Positions 55,555-64,000 of a stretch of 64,000 nt of DNA are shown here, in pieces. Origin of the DNA: Capnocytophaga stomatis (lineage in GTDB: Bacteria; Bacteroidota; Bacteroidia; Flavobacteriales; Flavobacteriaceae); contig NZ_CP022387.1 of assembly GCF_002302635.1 (NCBI RefSeq), forward strand, positions 868,001 to 932,000, in the 5' to 3' direction. The translations under genes were made by a program, and so were the position numbers. Within the stretch, counting starts at the first letter, position 1; every line of letters begins with the position of its first letter. The notes beneath the pieces were generated by a model that searched no databases, was not told the DNA's origin, and saw nothing but the letters and a program-made list of their open reading frames with translations.

Positions 55555-55584
55555 GGGCTCTCGAATTAATTAACACGAAAGCCC
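55555..55584 (-). terminator. Terminator for the PH-like membrane protein gene
   Basis: On the minus strand GGGCTTTCG pairs with CGAGAGCCC (one G-T pair), followed by TTGTTTTG. Confidence 0.75.
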
Positions 55585-55594
55585 TCAATATCTC

Positions 55595-56089
55595 TTAATT
55601 AGCAACTAAATATGACTTTAAAATCTCATTTTGAGAAAGAGCCTCTTCATTTTGAATACCTATTAGGAGAGTTTCTCCGTTTTTTAATGTTATAAACAGT
55701 CCTTTATTTCCTCTGACTCTATACACTGTACCATATTTCAAACTAACTCTGATACCCGAACTTACCATTTTATAATCAATAATTTCTACTTTTCGGACAT
55801 TCTTAAAAAGAATTCTCCTTGTATATATCGGATAAAATTGTACTTGAATAGCCTCTGTTGTTATTGTTAATTTTAGCTTAAGAACAAACAAAACGGAGAT
55901 AATCACTAACAAAACGAGGTTAAACAGAATCAAACCCACATCTGACATTGGAGAATCTCCAAAAGGTTTACCAAGAAATATTTGTTGGTATGCCCTAACA
56001 GCAAAATACGACCATAATATCAAAAGTGGAACGCCTACCCAAATAGGAGTAAATCTCTGTTTTTCAAAGTATAAACTATCTGATTTCAT
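55595..56089 (-). CDS. Membrane protein with a PH-like domain
   Basis: A 164-residue protein with two membrane helices (WVGVPLLILWSYFAVRAY and IILFNLVL-like segment VGLILFNLVLLVIISVLFVL). The C-terminal soluble part, LTITTEAIQVQFYPIYTRRI then KNVRKVEIIDY and KGLFITLKNGETLLIGIQN, has the strand pattern of bacterial PH domains. I believe it is the flavobacterial DUF6141 type, but am not sure of that number. Function is unknown. Confidence 0.72.
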   Translation of the reverse strand: MKSDSLYFEKQRFTPIWVGVPLLILWSYFAVRAYQQIFLGKPFGDSPMSDVGLILFNLVLLVIISVLFVLKLKLTITTEAIQVQFYPIYTRRILFKNVRKVEIIDYKMVSSGIRVSLKYGTVYRVRGNKGLFITLKNGETLLIGIQNEEALSQNEILKSYLVAN

Positions 56090-56140
56090 AAAACTCTCAT
56101 TTTTACGGATTTCACACTTATAATGCCCTCACAGAATTTT

Positions 56141-58324
56141 TTACTTCCGTTTTTTCTTTGATTTTTTCGAAGAAGAAGTATTTTTCTTCGGGTGAACGAG
56201 TTTCATTTCATCGATGAGATGTTTCGCTCCGGCGTATTTATCAATAATGAAAAGCACGTAACGAATATCCACCATAATATTACGACAGATTTCAGGGTCG
56301 TAATGAATATCGCTCATTGTACCTTCCCAAACGCGGTCGAAGTTCAGCCCGATGAGATTTCCGTGTGCATCGATGGCAGGACTTCCCGAATTTCCACCCG
56401 TGGTGTGGTTCGTTGCAATGAAACAAACTGGCATTTTTCCGTTTTTATCGGCATAAGCTCCGAAGTCTTTTTTCTCGTACAATTCGCGTAATTTCTGCGG
56501 AACATCAAATTCATAATCGTTCGGAACGTATTTTTCCATCACGCCTTCCAAATAAGTTACCGGACTGTAATATACCGCATCGGCTGGGGCGTAGCCTTTT
56601 ACCTTTCCGTAAGTAACTCGTAATGTGCTGTTTGCATCAGGGAAAATTCGGTCTTCGGGACGAGAAAATTCCAAAATTGCTTTCATATATGTGCGTTGTA
56701 AGGCTTGAATATCAGCATTTAACCGCTCGTAAGTTGGAGCAACATCTTTGGCAAAGCTATTTATTAAGGACGAAACAAACTGCATCCCAACATCGTTTTT
56801 AACCAATTGAACGAAATTTTCGGACGAAGCTCCAAGTAGTTTTTCTACGCCCGACTCCGTAGCTAACAACGAATTTTCGTAAAGATTCTCTGCCAGCGCT
56901 TTAGCGTCAAATTTTTGTAAAGTTTCGGGCAGAAACTGTTTTGGCATATTTTCCACATAGAAAACTACTGCTTTTTCAAAAACGTCTTTATCCACAGCTT
57001 TTTCGTAGTCCTTAAATACGCTTTTGAAAGCAGTCTGCAAGTTTTTCTTTCTGTCTTCAAACGATTGTGCACCACGGTTTTGCAGAATGTTTTCCAATTG
57101 CCAAATGCGATAGCCGTTGGTGAGCAAATCGATGTTTCGCAACACAAATTCGCTGAATAAATCATTCGCTAAGGCATACGGCTGAATTTCCTCATATTTT
57201 TTAGAAAAATCCGAAAGCAAATGCCCGTATTCTGCTGATTTTCCTGCTTTTTGAAGATTTTTTTGGAAGATTGCCTCCTGCTTTTGTTTCAAAGCCACTG
57301 CGTCAGATTTTTTCAGTCCTTGACTTTCACCAATCCATTTTTTCCAATAGTTTGCCACGCGTGCGTATTTGGAAGCATATTTAATCTTAATAGCTTGGTC
57401 TTTACGCATATAGCCGTCTTGTACTTTTAGCACCACATCGCGAATCCCGATTTTAGCAGGATTTAAAACCTCCACAATTTGTTTCACAGCAACTGCCGGA
57501 AGATATTCCTGCGTACGCCCCGGATATCCGAAAACCATCGTAAAGTCGTCTTCCGAAATTCCGTCTAACGAAATCGGGAAATAATGCTTTGGCGTGTACG
57601 GAACGTTGTCTTTCGAGTATTCGGCAGGACGATTATTTTTGTCGGCATAGATGCGGAAAAGAGCAAAATCGCCCGTGTGACGAGGCCACACCCAGTTATC
57701 GGTATCCGAACCAAACTTCCCGATGGAAGACGGCGGAGCTCCCACCAAACGCACATCTTTGAAGATTTCCACCACGAACAAAATATATTGGTTTCCGTTG
57801 TAGAAAGCTCGCACGCGGTTTTCCTGCCACACTTCTTTCGGTGAGTTTTTCACCAATTCCGAAATGTTTTTTTCAATGATTTTGGCTTTTTCGCCTTCAC
57901 CGGAAACATTTTCCGTGCCTTTGGTGATGGCAGCCGTTACGTCTTCAATACGAACAATAAACGTTGCAGTTACGCCAGGGTTAGGCAGTTCTTCGGCAAG
58001 AGTTTTCGCCCAGAAACCGTGAGCCAAATAATCGTTTTCCACAGAGGAATGCGACTGAATTTCGCCGTATCCGCAGTGATGATTGGTAAGAAGCAATCCT
58101 TTGGGTGAAATCACCTCGGAAGTACAGCCTCCGTCGAAGTGCGGCACCGCATCTTTAAGCGACGAATGGTTTACGCTGTAAATATCGGCAGCCGACATCT
58201 TCATTCCCAGCGATTTCATTTCCTTTTCGTTCATTCCTTCCAAAAGCGAAGGAATCCACATTCCGCCCTGTTGCCCATAGAGCGAAACCGTGCAGAGTAA
58301 CAGTAAAAGTTTTAAGTGTTTCAT
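56141..58324 (-). CDS. S46 family dipeptidyl-peptidase, DPP11-like
   Basis: A 727-residue periplasmic serine exopeptidase of family S46 (DPP7/DPP11), found in Bacteroidota and releasing dipeptides from peptides. The signal peptide is MKHLKLLLLLCTVSLYGQ. Catalytic residues are visible: His83 in LTNHHCGYGE, an Asp in WPRHTGDFALFRIY, and Ser646 in TGGNSGSPAIDAHGN. Eighteen residues after the Ser lies Arg664 in FDRVWEG; in characterised enzymes Arg here gives Asp/Glu specificity (DPP11), Gly gives hydrophobic specificity (DPP7). The C-terminal tail is very basic. Confidence 0.93.
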   Translation of the reverse strand: MKHLKLLLLLCTVSLYGQQGGMWIPSLLEGMNEKEMKSLGMKMSAADIYSVNHSSLKDAVPHFDGGCTSEVISPKGLLLTNHHCGYGEIQSHSSVENDYLAHGFWAKTLAEELPNPGVTATFIVRIEDVTAAITKGTENVSGEGEKAKIIEKNISELVKNSPKEVWQENRVRAFYNGNQYILFVVEIFKDVRLVGAPPSSIGKFGSDTDNWVWPRHTGDFALFRIYADKNNRPAEYSKDNVPYTPKHYFPISLDGISEDDFTMVFGYPGRTQEYLPAVAVKQIVEVLNPAKIGIRDVVLKVQDGYMRKDQAIKIKYASKYARVANYWKKWIGESQGLKKSDAVALKQKQEAIFQKNLQKAGKSAEYGHLLSDFSKKYEEIQPYALANDLFSEFVLRNIDLLTNGYRIWQLENILQNRGAQSFEDRKKNLQTAFKSVFKDYEKAVDKDVFEKAVVFYVENMPKQFLPETLQKFDAKALAENLYENSLLATESGVEKLLGASSENFVQLVKNDVGMQFVSSLINSFAKDVAPTYERLNADIQALQRTYMKAILEFSRPEDRIFPDANSTLRVTYGKVKGYAPADAVYYSPVTYLEGVMEKYVPNDYEFDVPQKLRELYEKKDFGAYADKNGKMPVCFIATNHTTGGNSGSPAIDAHGNLIGLNFDRVWEGTMSDIHYDPEICRNIMVDIRYVLFIIDKYAGAKHLIDEMKLVHPKKNTSSSKKSKKKRK

Positions 58325-58390
58325 TGTAAGTTATTTTCTTTTCGTTATAAAAAAGTGTCATCTCAAAGAATATGAAACTTTCTTTAAAGA

Positions 58391-58807
58391 TTAGTTATTC
58401 GTAATTTGTGGTTTTTTAGAAACATCCATCACAGGAACCAATCCTTCGGAAGGCATATAAATTATCTGCGGAAGATTGCCTTTATCTGCCAACTTTTCAA
58501 GCGTTCGGATAAACAAATACTGATTGTAAACAGAATTGAGCGTTCCGTTTTCGATTTTCATTGCCTCTGCCATACCTCTTGCTCTTTCAATCTCGGCTTG
58601 TGCATTGAGTTTTTCGGCTTCAAGGCGAGCTTTGGCTTCCTCAATGAGGATTTTACGGTTTTGCTCGGCTTTTGCCATTTCGGCTTTTCCTGCCATTTCT
58701 TGTTGCCATACGTTATAAATTGGCAAACCGAACATCATCACCATAATAATGATAATCACCACACTTACAGTGCCTACGATTGCTGAAATTGGTAATTTTG
58801 TTTTCAT
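58391..58807 (-). CDS. Short membrane-anchored coiled-coil protein (stomatin-tail-like)
   Basis: A 138-residue protein: an N-terminal membrane helix (IVGTVSVVIIIIMVMMFGLPIY), an Ala/Glu-rich coiled coil (about 40-95, EEAKARLEAEKLNAQAEIER) and the end YLFIRTLEKLADKGNLPQIIYMPSEGLVP. This end resembles the C-terminus of SPFH proteins, but the SPFH domain itself is absent. Databases tend to call it a membrane protease subunit; I see no protease motif. It starts 8 bp after the LOG-family gene and is likely cotranscribed. Confidence 0.8.
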   Translation of the reverse strand: MKTKLPISAIVGTVSVVIIIIMVMMFGLPIYNVWQQEMAGKAEMAKAEQNRKILIEEAKARLEAEKLNAQAEIERARGMAEAMKIENGTLNSVYNQYLFIRTLEKLADKGNLPQIIYMPSEGLVPVMDVSKKPQITNN

Positions 58808-58815
58808 AAACTTTA

Positions 58816-59505
58816 TTAAAAATTAGGTCTTAAATTGTATTTCAAATAGAATTTCTCAATAATATCGATAACTTCATCTGCCGAATCAACAATTTTGAAA
58901 AGGAACATATCTTCGGGAGAAATATTCTGAAATTCCTCCAAAAGTGTTTTTTTGCACCAATCAACTAATCCTTGCCAAAACTCGCTTCCCACCAAAATAA
59001 TTGGGAATTTATCAATCTTTTGCGTTTGGATAAGCGTGATAGCTTCAAAGAGTTCGTCCATTGTTCCGAATCCGCCAGGCATCACAACAAAAGCTTGTGA
59101 ATACTTGACAAACATCACTTTACGAGCAAAAAAGTAATCGAAATTCAAATTTTTATCTCTGTCGATATACGGATTATCGTGCTGCTCGAAAGGCAAATCA
59201 ATGTTTAAACCTACTGACGAACCATTTCCTTGCCGAGCACCCTTGTTCCCTGCCTCCATAATTCCAGGACCTCCACCCGTAATTACCCCAAAACCTGATT
59301 CTACAATTTTTTCAGCGATTTCCACTGCCAAATTGTAATATTTGCTATCGGGCTTGGTACGTGCCGAACCGAAAATTGACACACACGGACCAATTTCGCT
59401 TAACTTTTCGTATCCGTTTACGAACTCTCCCATTATTTTAAAAATTGACCAAGAATCGTTCGTTTTGATTTCATTCCAAACTTTAGAATGTTGTTTTTTA
59501 TTCAT
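58816..59505 (-). CDS. LOG family nucleotide 5'-monophosphate nucleosidase
   Basis: A 229-residue Rossmann-fold protein of the LOG/TIGR00730 family. Members cleave the N-glycosidic bond of nucleoside monophosphates, in some cases making cytokinin. The motifs GVITGGGPGIMEAGNKGARQ and VVMPGGFGTMDELFEAIT are present and complete. Length is normal. It forms a run with the downstream short coiled-coil gene and the upstream outer-membrane protein gene (22 bp). Confidence 0.92.
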   Translation of the reverse strand: MNKKQHSKVWNEIKTNDSWSIFKIMGEFVNGYEKLSEIGPCVSIFGSARTKPDSKYYNLAVEIAEKIVESGFGVITGGGPGIMEAGNKGARQGNGSSVGLNIDLPFEQHDNPYIDRDKNLNFDYFFARKVMFVKYSQAFVVMPGGFGTMDELFEAITLIQTQKIDKFPIILVGSEFWQGLVDWCKKTLLEEFQNISPEDMFLFKIVDSADEVIDIIEKFYLKYNLRPNF

Positions 59506-59527
59506 ATTTTGCGTTTTTTAGTTTTAT

Positions 59528-60091
59528 TTATCGTTTAAAGAAGTCGTATCCGATTTTAAAGCTCAGCCAGAAAGTGCCTCCCGTCGTGTTCGGTTTTTTT
59601 CCGAGTGTTTGTACATAGCCGTAACCGACATTGAACTCGTAGTTGAAGTTTCGGCTAAAACTACGACGAATTCCAAAGGTGGGTATAACGGCAATGGAAT
59701 TGTAATCGTTAGTTAAACTATTGTCATTAGTGATGATGAACCAATCAGGAGAAAATTCGGTTCTGAGCGAAAGATAGTTTCCCGAGTTATTACTGATATT
59801 TTTCCCTTTTTTGATGCGACGATTCAGCCCGTAATACCACTTAGGTTCTAAGGAGATAGCCGGTGTGAGCCAAAAAGCAGCTTTATCATAGGCAGCTCCC
59901 ATTCGAAAACCTCCATATAAGGATACTTGCGAACGCAAAGCCACCGCATCGGAAAGCCTATGCTCGTTGTAAACATTCGTTTCAAATATCCCTATTTGAA
60001 CGCCAATAATATCTTTTTCAACACTCGCATTTTGTGCCTGAACCGCACCAAATCCTAATAGTGTAAAAACAATAGCAATAAATCTTTTCAT
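59528..60091 (-). CDS. Outer-membrane beta-barrel-like protein, unknown
   Basis: A 187-residue protein with a signal peptide (MKRFIAIVFTLLGFGAVQAQ). The mature sequence has alternating strands typical of small beta-barrels (LRSQVSLYGGFRMGAAY, AISLEPKWYYGLNRRI, FNYEFNVGYGYVQTLG) and ends with SFKIGYDFFKR. I recognise no specific family. A TATATTTG element lies at 60114-60121, and it appears to head the LOG unit. Confidence 0.72.
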   Translation of the reverse strand: MKRFIAIVFTLLGFGAVQAQNASVEKDIIGVQIGIFETNVYNEHRLSDAVALRSQVSLYGGFRMGAAYDKAAFWLTPAISLEPKWYYGLNRRIKKGKNISNNSGNYLSLRTEFSPDWFIITNDNSLTNDYNSIAVIPTFGIRRSFSRNFNYEFNVGYGYVQTLGKKPNTTGGTFWLSFKIGYDFFKR

Positions 60092-60113
60092 AAAAAATTA
60101 AGATTTAAAAAGG

Positions 60114-60121
60114 CAAATATA
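60114..60121 (-). promoter_or_regulatory. -7 promoter element (TATATTTG) for the outer-membrane protein unit
   Basis: The minus strand reads TATATTTG 23 bp before the ATG at 60091. The rest of the divergent interval up to 60393 holds only a near-consensus plus-strand site (TACTTTCG, 60348-60355) for the next gene. Confidence 0.6.
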
Positions 60122-60393
60122 TAAAAAACGGCTTAAAAGTAGCAATTTAACCAATTTTGTTTATTCTACTTTTTAGGAATTATTCAATATCTAAAGTCAA
60201 AAATTCTTCTTTAAGCAGATTTTTTTAGCCAAACAGAAGTTATACTTTTCTTGAAAAACGAACTAATTTCACTTTAGTCAAGGAAGTTAAGAAAATCCTT
60301 TTTTAAAAAATATTTAAAAGATATTTTTATTATTGCTCAGAAAGTATTACTTTCGCCGACTAAATTAACAATACTAAAATTAGATAACGAAAG

Positions 60394-62511
60394 ATGGCAG
60401 TTCTTGAAAAAATTAGAAACCGTACAGTATTTCTCATCATTATTATTGGGTTGGCATTATTTGCTTTTGTAATTTCTGACTTTATTGGTTCAGGAAGATT
60501 TAGCAATTCGCACCCCACAGAAGTAGGAACCGTTAACGGAGAAGATGTTTCCATTGATGCTTTCCGCTACCAAGTAGAAGCTACTATTCAAAATTCAAAC
60601 GGACAAGCAAGCACCATTGAAGCTGCAAAATATGTTTGGGAACAAAACGTTCGTAACATTCTTTTAAAACAACAATTTGAAAAATTAGGTCTGAGCGTTG
60701 AAAAAGACCAAATCATTTCAATTCTATCAAAAAGCCCATTAGCTCAAAATCAGGAATTTGCAAATGAATTTGGTGTCTTTGACCCGTCAAAATTCATCAA
60801 TTACTTAGCAACCCTAAAAGCGAGCAATCCGCAAGCTTACCAACAATGGAAAATGCAGGAAGAAGCTCTTATCGAAGGTGCGAAACAACAAATGTACTTC
60901 AGCTTAATTCGCGGAGGATTAGGTGTTACTAACGCTGAAGCTGAAATCGCTTACCACCAAGAACAAGATAAAGCTGACATCAAGTTTGTTGCTTTACAAT
61001 ACAGCTCAATTCCTGACAGCACAATTACCGTAAGTGACAGTGAAATAAAGTCATACATCAACAAACACGAGAAGCAATTCAAGCAAGAGGCTTTCCGCAA
61101 CATTCAATACATCGTTGTAAACGAAAAGGCATCAGACACTGATATTCAAGCAAGTAAAGACGCTTTAAGCAAATTACTTTCTCTTGAGGTTGTTTTCAAT
61201 AGCCAAACTAATTCAAACGATACAATTGCAGGGTTTGCAAAAACAACCAACATTCGTGAGTTTGTGGATAAACACTCTGATACTCCTTATGATTCCTTGT
61301 TTGTGACTAAAAATCAGTTATCTTCCAGCTATGCCGATACTTTATTCACACTTCCTGTAGGAAAAGTTTTCGGACCATATGAAGACGGAGGTAGCCTGAA
61401 ATTATCACGTATGCTTGCCAAAGAAACCAACGGAGCTGTAAAAGCAAGTCATATTTTGATTCCTTACGTAGGAAGCCAAGCTGCAAATCAGAACGTTACT
61501 CGTACTAAAGAAGACGCACAAGCTAAGGCTAAAGAAATATTAGCTCTTGCACAAGCTCCAAATGCTGATTTTGCTGCATTAGCAAGAGAAAATTCGGAAG
61601 AGCCGGGAGCTGCTTACAGCGGTGGTGATTTAGGATTTTTCACCAAAGGAAGAATGGTTAAGCCTTTTGAAGATTTTGTTTTCTCAAACCCAACGGGACA
61701 TATCGGCATTGTTGAAACTGACTTCGGTGTTCATATTGTAAAAATTACAGAAAAAACCGATGCGGTACAAATTGCAACCATCACTCGTAAAATTGAGCCT
61801 TCTGAAGCTACATTAAACGACTTATTCTCAAAGGTTTCAAAATTTGAAATTGATGCTTTGGCTGATGTTAAAAACTTTGGAGAAGTTGCAAAAAAATCGG
61901 ATTTATCTGTACTTCGTGCGGATAATCTTAAACAAAATGATGAATATATCATCGGTTTAGGAAATAATCGTTCTATTGTGCAATGGGTTTTCCAAGAAGA
62001 CAGTAAAGTTGGCGATATTCGCAAATTCACTTCGGGAGGAAACTACATCGTTGCTCAACTTACTAAAAAAGGTGAAAAAGGAATTAGCTCAGTTCAAGAT
62101 GCCGCTCCTTTTGTGAAGCCAATCTTAATTCGTCAGAAAAAAGCCGAAATCCTTGCAGAAAAAGCTAAAGGAAGCTCATTAGATGCCATCGCTTCTGCAA
62201 ATAAAGGCGAAGTGAAAACAGCTACGGGCTTGTCAATGAATAATCCTACAATCATCGGTGAAGGGCGTGAGCCAAAAGTTGTGGGTACAGCTTTCGCTTT
62301 GAAACAAGGTCAGGTTTCTAAGCCAATCGAAGGAGAAAACGGAGTGTACGTAATTGAAGTAACTTCTACCGCAAAAGCTCCTGCTATTGAGAACTATAAC
62401 TCATACACAAAAACTTTAGAAGGACTGAAATTAGGACGTGCTTCAGAAGAAGTTTTGAATGCCCTTAAAAATTCATCTGAGATAAAAGAAAATCTTAGCT
62501 CATTCTACTAA
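60394..62511 (+). CDS. PpiD-like membrane-anchored parvulin chaperone
   Basis: A 705-residue periplasmic folding factor. A single membrane helix (TVFLIIIIGLALFAFVISDF, about residues 10-30) is followed by a SurA/PpiD N-terminal helical domain (to about 240) and a parvulin-type PPIase domain (about 345-460: VKASHILIPYVGS, ADFAALARENSEEPGAAYSG, GDLGFFTKGRMVKPFEDFVF, GIVETDFGVHIVKI). The C-terminal region is another PpiD-like helical segment. Domain order matches PpiD. It is monocistronic, ending in a strong terminator. Confidence 0.93.
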   Translation: MAVLEKIRNRTVFLIIIIGLALFAFVISDFIGSGRFSNSHPTEVGTVNGEDVSIDAFRYQVEATIQNSNGQASTIEAAKYVWEQNVRNILLKQQFEKLGLSVEKDQIISILSKSPLAQNQEFANEFGVFDPSKFINYLATLKASNPQAYQQWKMQEEALIEGAKQQMYFSLIRGGLGVTNAEAEIAYHQEQDKADIKFVALQYSSIPDSTITVSDSEIKSYINKHEKQFKQEAFRNIQYIVVNEKASDTDIQASKDALSKLLSLEVVFNSQTNSNDTIAGFAKTTNIREFVDKHSDTPYDSLFVTKNQLSSSYADTLFTLPVGKVFGPYEDGGSLKLSRMLAKETNGAVKASHILIPYVGSQAANQNVTRTKEDAQAKAKEILALAQAPNADFAALARENSEEPGAAYSGGDLGFFTKGRMVKPFEDFVFSNPTGHIGIVETDFGVHIVKITEKTDAVQIATITRKIEPSEATLNDLFSKVSKFEIDALADVKNFGEVAKKSDLSVLRADNLKQNDEYIIGLGNNRSIVQWVFQEDSKVGDIRKFTSGGNYIVAQLTKKGEKGISSVQDAAPFVKPILIRQKKAEILAEKAKGSSLDAIASANKGEVKTATGLSMNNPTIIGEGREPKVVGTAFALKQGQVSKPIEGENGVYVIEVTSTAKAPAIENYNSYTKTLEGLKLGRASEEVLNALKNSSEIKENLSSFY

Positions 62512-62530
62512 GAACAAACATAGAAAATAG

Positions 62531-62559
62531 AAAAGGAAGGCGTTGTACCTTCCTTTTTT
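62531..62559 (+). terminator. Terminator for the PpiD-like gene
   Basis: AAAAGGAAGG (62531-62540) pairs with CCTTCCTTTT (62548-62557) around seven bases, followed by Ts. Confidence 0.88.
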
Positions 62560-62597
62560 ATTTTTATAAGAATCCATCTTATTAATCAAAATATTTT

Positions 62598-62605
62598 TAC
62601 ATTTG
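62598..62605 (+). promoter_or_regulatory. -7 promoter element (TACATTTG) for xth
   Basis: TACATTTG lies 34 bp before the ATG at 62640. Confidence 0.6.
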
Positions 62606-62639
62606 CCTCCCCAAAATAATTTCAAAAAATAGATCCCCG

Positions 62640-63404
62640 ATGAAAATTATATCTTACAACGTAAATGGCGTACGTGCCGCAATGACTAAAGGGCTGATAG
62701 AGTGGTTAAAAAGTGCCAATCCTGATGTACTTTGCCTGCAAGAAATCAAAGCCTTAGAATCACAAATTGAAAAAACAGCCTTTGAAGATTTAGGCTATAA
62801 ATACCAATACTGGCATAGTGCCGAAAAGAAAGGATATAGCGGAGTTGCGATATTATCAAAAATAAAACCGAATCACATTGAAATCGGGAGCGGAATTAAC
62901 TATATGGATGTTGAAGGACGCATACTCCGTGCTGATTTTGATACAGTTTCCGTAATGAGCCTTTACTTGCCATCAGGAACAAACATTGACCGATTGGATT
63001 TCAAGCTAACCTTTATGGCTGATTTCCAAAAGTATATTGATTCGTTAAAAGAATCATACCCAAACCTGATTATCTGCGGAGATTACAACATTTGTCACAA
63101 AGCCATTGATATTCACGACCCTATACGGAATGCCAATGTTTCTGGTTTTCTGCCTGTGGAACGTGAATGGCTGGACAATTTTATGAAAAGCGGATTTATT
63201 GACAGTTTTCGTCATTTCAACAAAGAACCTCACAATTACTCGTGGTGGAGCTACCGAGCCAATGCCCGCAACAATAATAAAGGGTGGCGAATTGACTATA
63301 ACTTAGTAGCACAACCCCTCGAAAATCGATTGCAACGAGCTTTGATTCTTCCTGAAGCAAAACATAGCGACCACTGCCCCATTTTGGTAGAAATTAAGGA
63401 TTAA
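62640..63404 (+). CDS. xth: Exodeoxyribonuclease III
   Basis: A 254-residue AP endonuclease/3'-5' exonuclease of the exodeoxyribonuclease III family, acting in base-excision repair after glycosylases such as Ung. Motifs are SYNVNGVRAAMTKGL, DVLCLQEIKAL, IICGDYNICHKAIDIHDP, NYSWWSYRANARNNNKGWRI and KHSDHCPILVEI, which together give the metal site and catalytic Asp/His. Length is normal. Confidence 0.96.
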   Translation: MKIISYNVNGVRAAMTKGLIEWLKSANPDVLCLQEIKALESQIEKTAFEDLGYKYQYWHSAEKKGYSGVAILSKIKPNHIEIGSGINYMDVEGRILRADFDTVSVMSLYLPSGTNIDRLDFKLTFMADFQKYIDSLKESYPNLIICGDYNICHKAIDIHDPIRNANVSGFLPVEREWLDNFMKSGFIDSFRHFNKEPHNYSWWSYRANARNNNKGWRIDYNLVAQPLENRLQRALILPEAKHSDHCPILVEIKD

Positions 63405-63415
63405 TTTTTGCAAAG

Positions 63416-63458
63416 AAGTCAGATAAAACTGAGAAATAAACTCAATTCTATCTGACTT
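63416..63458. terminator. Bidirectional terminator between xth and the DksA-like gene
   Basis: AAGTCAGATA (63416-63425) pairs with TATCTGACTT (63449-63458), with an inner GAG/CTC pairing and a T-rich trailer. Confidence 0.82.
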
Positions 63459-63469
63459 TTTCTTTGAAA

Positions 63470-63850
63470 TTATTGTAAGTTCTTCGCTTCAATGCTTAAA
63501 GTGGTATGAGGAACAGCGAGCAAGCGTCGTTTATCAATCAGTTTACCTGTTACTCTGCAAACTCCGTACGTTTTGTTTTCTATTCGGATGAGTGCATTTT
63601 TAAGGTCACGGATAAACTTCTCCTGACGAATTGCCAAAGTGGTGTTTTCTTCCTTACTTGTCACCTTCGAACCCTCCTCAAAAGCCTTAAAAGTAGGCGA
63701 AGTATCCTCCGTCCCATTTGTTGCACTATTCATATAGGCACTTTTGAGAAGTTCCAAATCTGCTTGAGCTTTTTTAATTTTTTCTTCGATAAGAGCCTTA
63801 AACTCCTCTAATTCCTTATCGGAATATCGAACTCTAACGTTTTCTTCCAT
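63470..63850 (-). CDS. TraR/DksA family protein with a degenerate zinc finger
   Basis: A 126-residue homologue of DksA-type regulators that act in the RNA polymerase secondary channel. The helical part contains LEEFKALIEEKIKKAQADLE-like sequence (KELEEFKALIEEKIKKAQ) and TSPTFKAFEEG. The finger region reads NKTYGVCRVTGKLIDKRRLLAVPHTTLSIEAKN: only one of four zinc-ligand cysteines is present. This is usual for the flavobacterial branch. The ATG at 63850 (MEENVRVRYSD) is preferred; another lies at 63856. Confidence 0.85.
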   Translation of the reverse strand: MEENVRVRYSDKELEEFKALIEEKIKKAQADLELLKSAYMNSATNGTEDTSPTFKAFEEGSKVTSKEENTTLAIRQEKFIRDLKNALIRIENKTYGVCRVTGKLIDKRRLLAVPHTTLSIEAKNLQ

Positions 63851-63925
63851 AATCATATTTTATTTGAGCTATAAGCTGCATAAAACAACTTTTTAACTGT
63901 TAAACTCTTTATTTGATTGTGAAAT

Positions 63926-64000
63926 TTAAATTTCTAAATCACTCCCTTCAATAGAATCCACCTGTCCCAACAGAACACGTATGCTGGTTATATTTCCCAA
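63926..64000 (-). CDS. C-terminal end of an unidentified protein (runs off the window)
   Basis: A minus-strand frame enters from the right edge and stops at 63926-63928, giving 24 residues (ending SIEGSDLEI). The other two minus frames stop within this stretch. The fragment is too short to identify. It lies about 75 bp upstream of the DksA-like gene on the same strand. Confidence 0.45.
   Translation of the reverse strand: MGNITSIRVLLGQVDSIEGSDLEI

Overview
This window is AT-rich chromosomal DNA from a member of the Flavobacteriaceae (Bacteroidota), most likely Capnocytophaga. I infer this from several signals. Start sites are repeatedly preceded by the Bacteroidota -7 promoter element TAnnTTTG rather than by Shine-Dalgarno sequences. 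The gene content is typical of the family: monomeric NADP-isocitrate dehydrogenase, an S46 dipeptidyl-peptidase, DUF4296/DUF4271 genes beside pyrC, an ApbE gene preceded by a small 'NqrF'-labelled protein, a zapA-6S RNA-rny locus, and DUF6261 proteins. The genus is an inference; no rRNA or tRNA gene was found.

Layout. 1-16.5 kb: a partial DUF2797 gene, GH3-rsgA, a lipoprotein, a cyclophilin-FKBP fusion divergent from an O-methyltransferase, icd, a small PepSY-like protein, mutS2, ung, an Ala/Lys/Glu-rich exported protein, then pyrC-DUF4296-DUF4271-hemD. 16.8-21.7 kb is accessory: a small membrane protein, a TlpA-like thioredoxin lipoprotein, a DUF6261 gene, a 41-bp-period repeat array split by an intact ISAs1-family insertion sequence with a 9-bp target duplication, and a block of 205-bp repeats. 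21.7-30.1 kb: an AddA-like helicase-nuclease, an ABC-F ATPase, and an SGNH-MBOAT pair that probably O-acetylates an envelope glycan. 30.2-36 kb: a coiled-coil gene with a 21-bp-period array at its promoter, a gene with a TfoX-like region, fhs, a nitronate monooxygenase-family gene, purC, and a thioredoxin-fold protein lacking both cysteines. 36-42 kb: DUF1835, nucleoside phosphorylase, the small 'NqrF' protein, apbE, mtnN, a 113-nt element that can fold as a four-way junction, and a second DUF6261 gene with another 41-bp-period array upstream. 42-64 kb is mostly housekeeping: pruA, mfd, a ZapB-like gene, zapA, 6S RNA, rny, an HI0933-family flavoprotein, a ferredoxin/ferredoxin reductase cluster, cvpA, deoC, S46 peptidase, a LOG-family gene, a PpiD-like chaperone, xth and a DksA-like gene.

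The most unusual theme is the set of helical-protein genes (two DUF6261 paralogues and a 102-aa coiled-coil protein) that each carry a private tandem array directly upstream. The repeat period is exactly 41, 41 and 21 bp, and the arrays contain inverted-repeat cores but differ in sequence from one another. Periods of 21 and 41 bp are close to two and four turns of the DNA helix, which suggests phased protein-binding sites. I know of no described function for this arrangement. A second notable object is the cloverleaf-like element at 40517-40629, in which two loops are complementary to each other.
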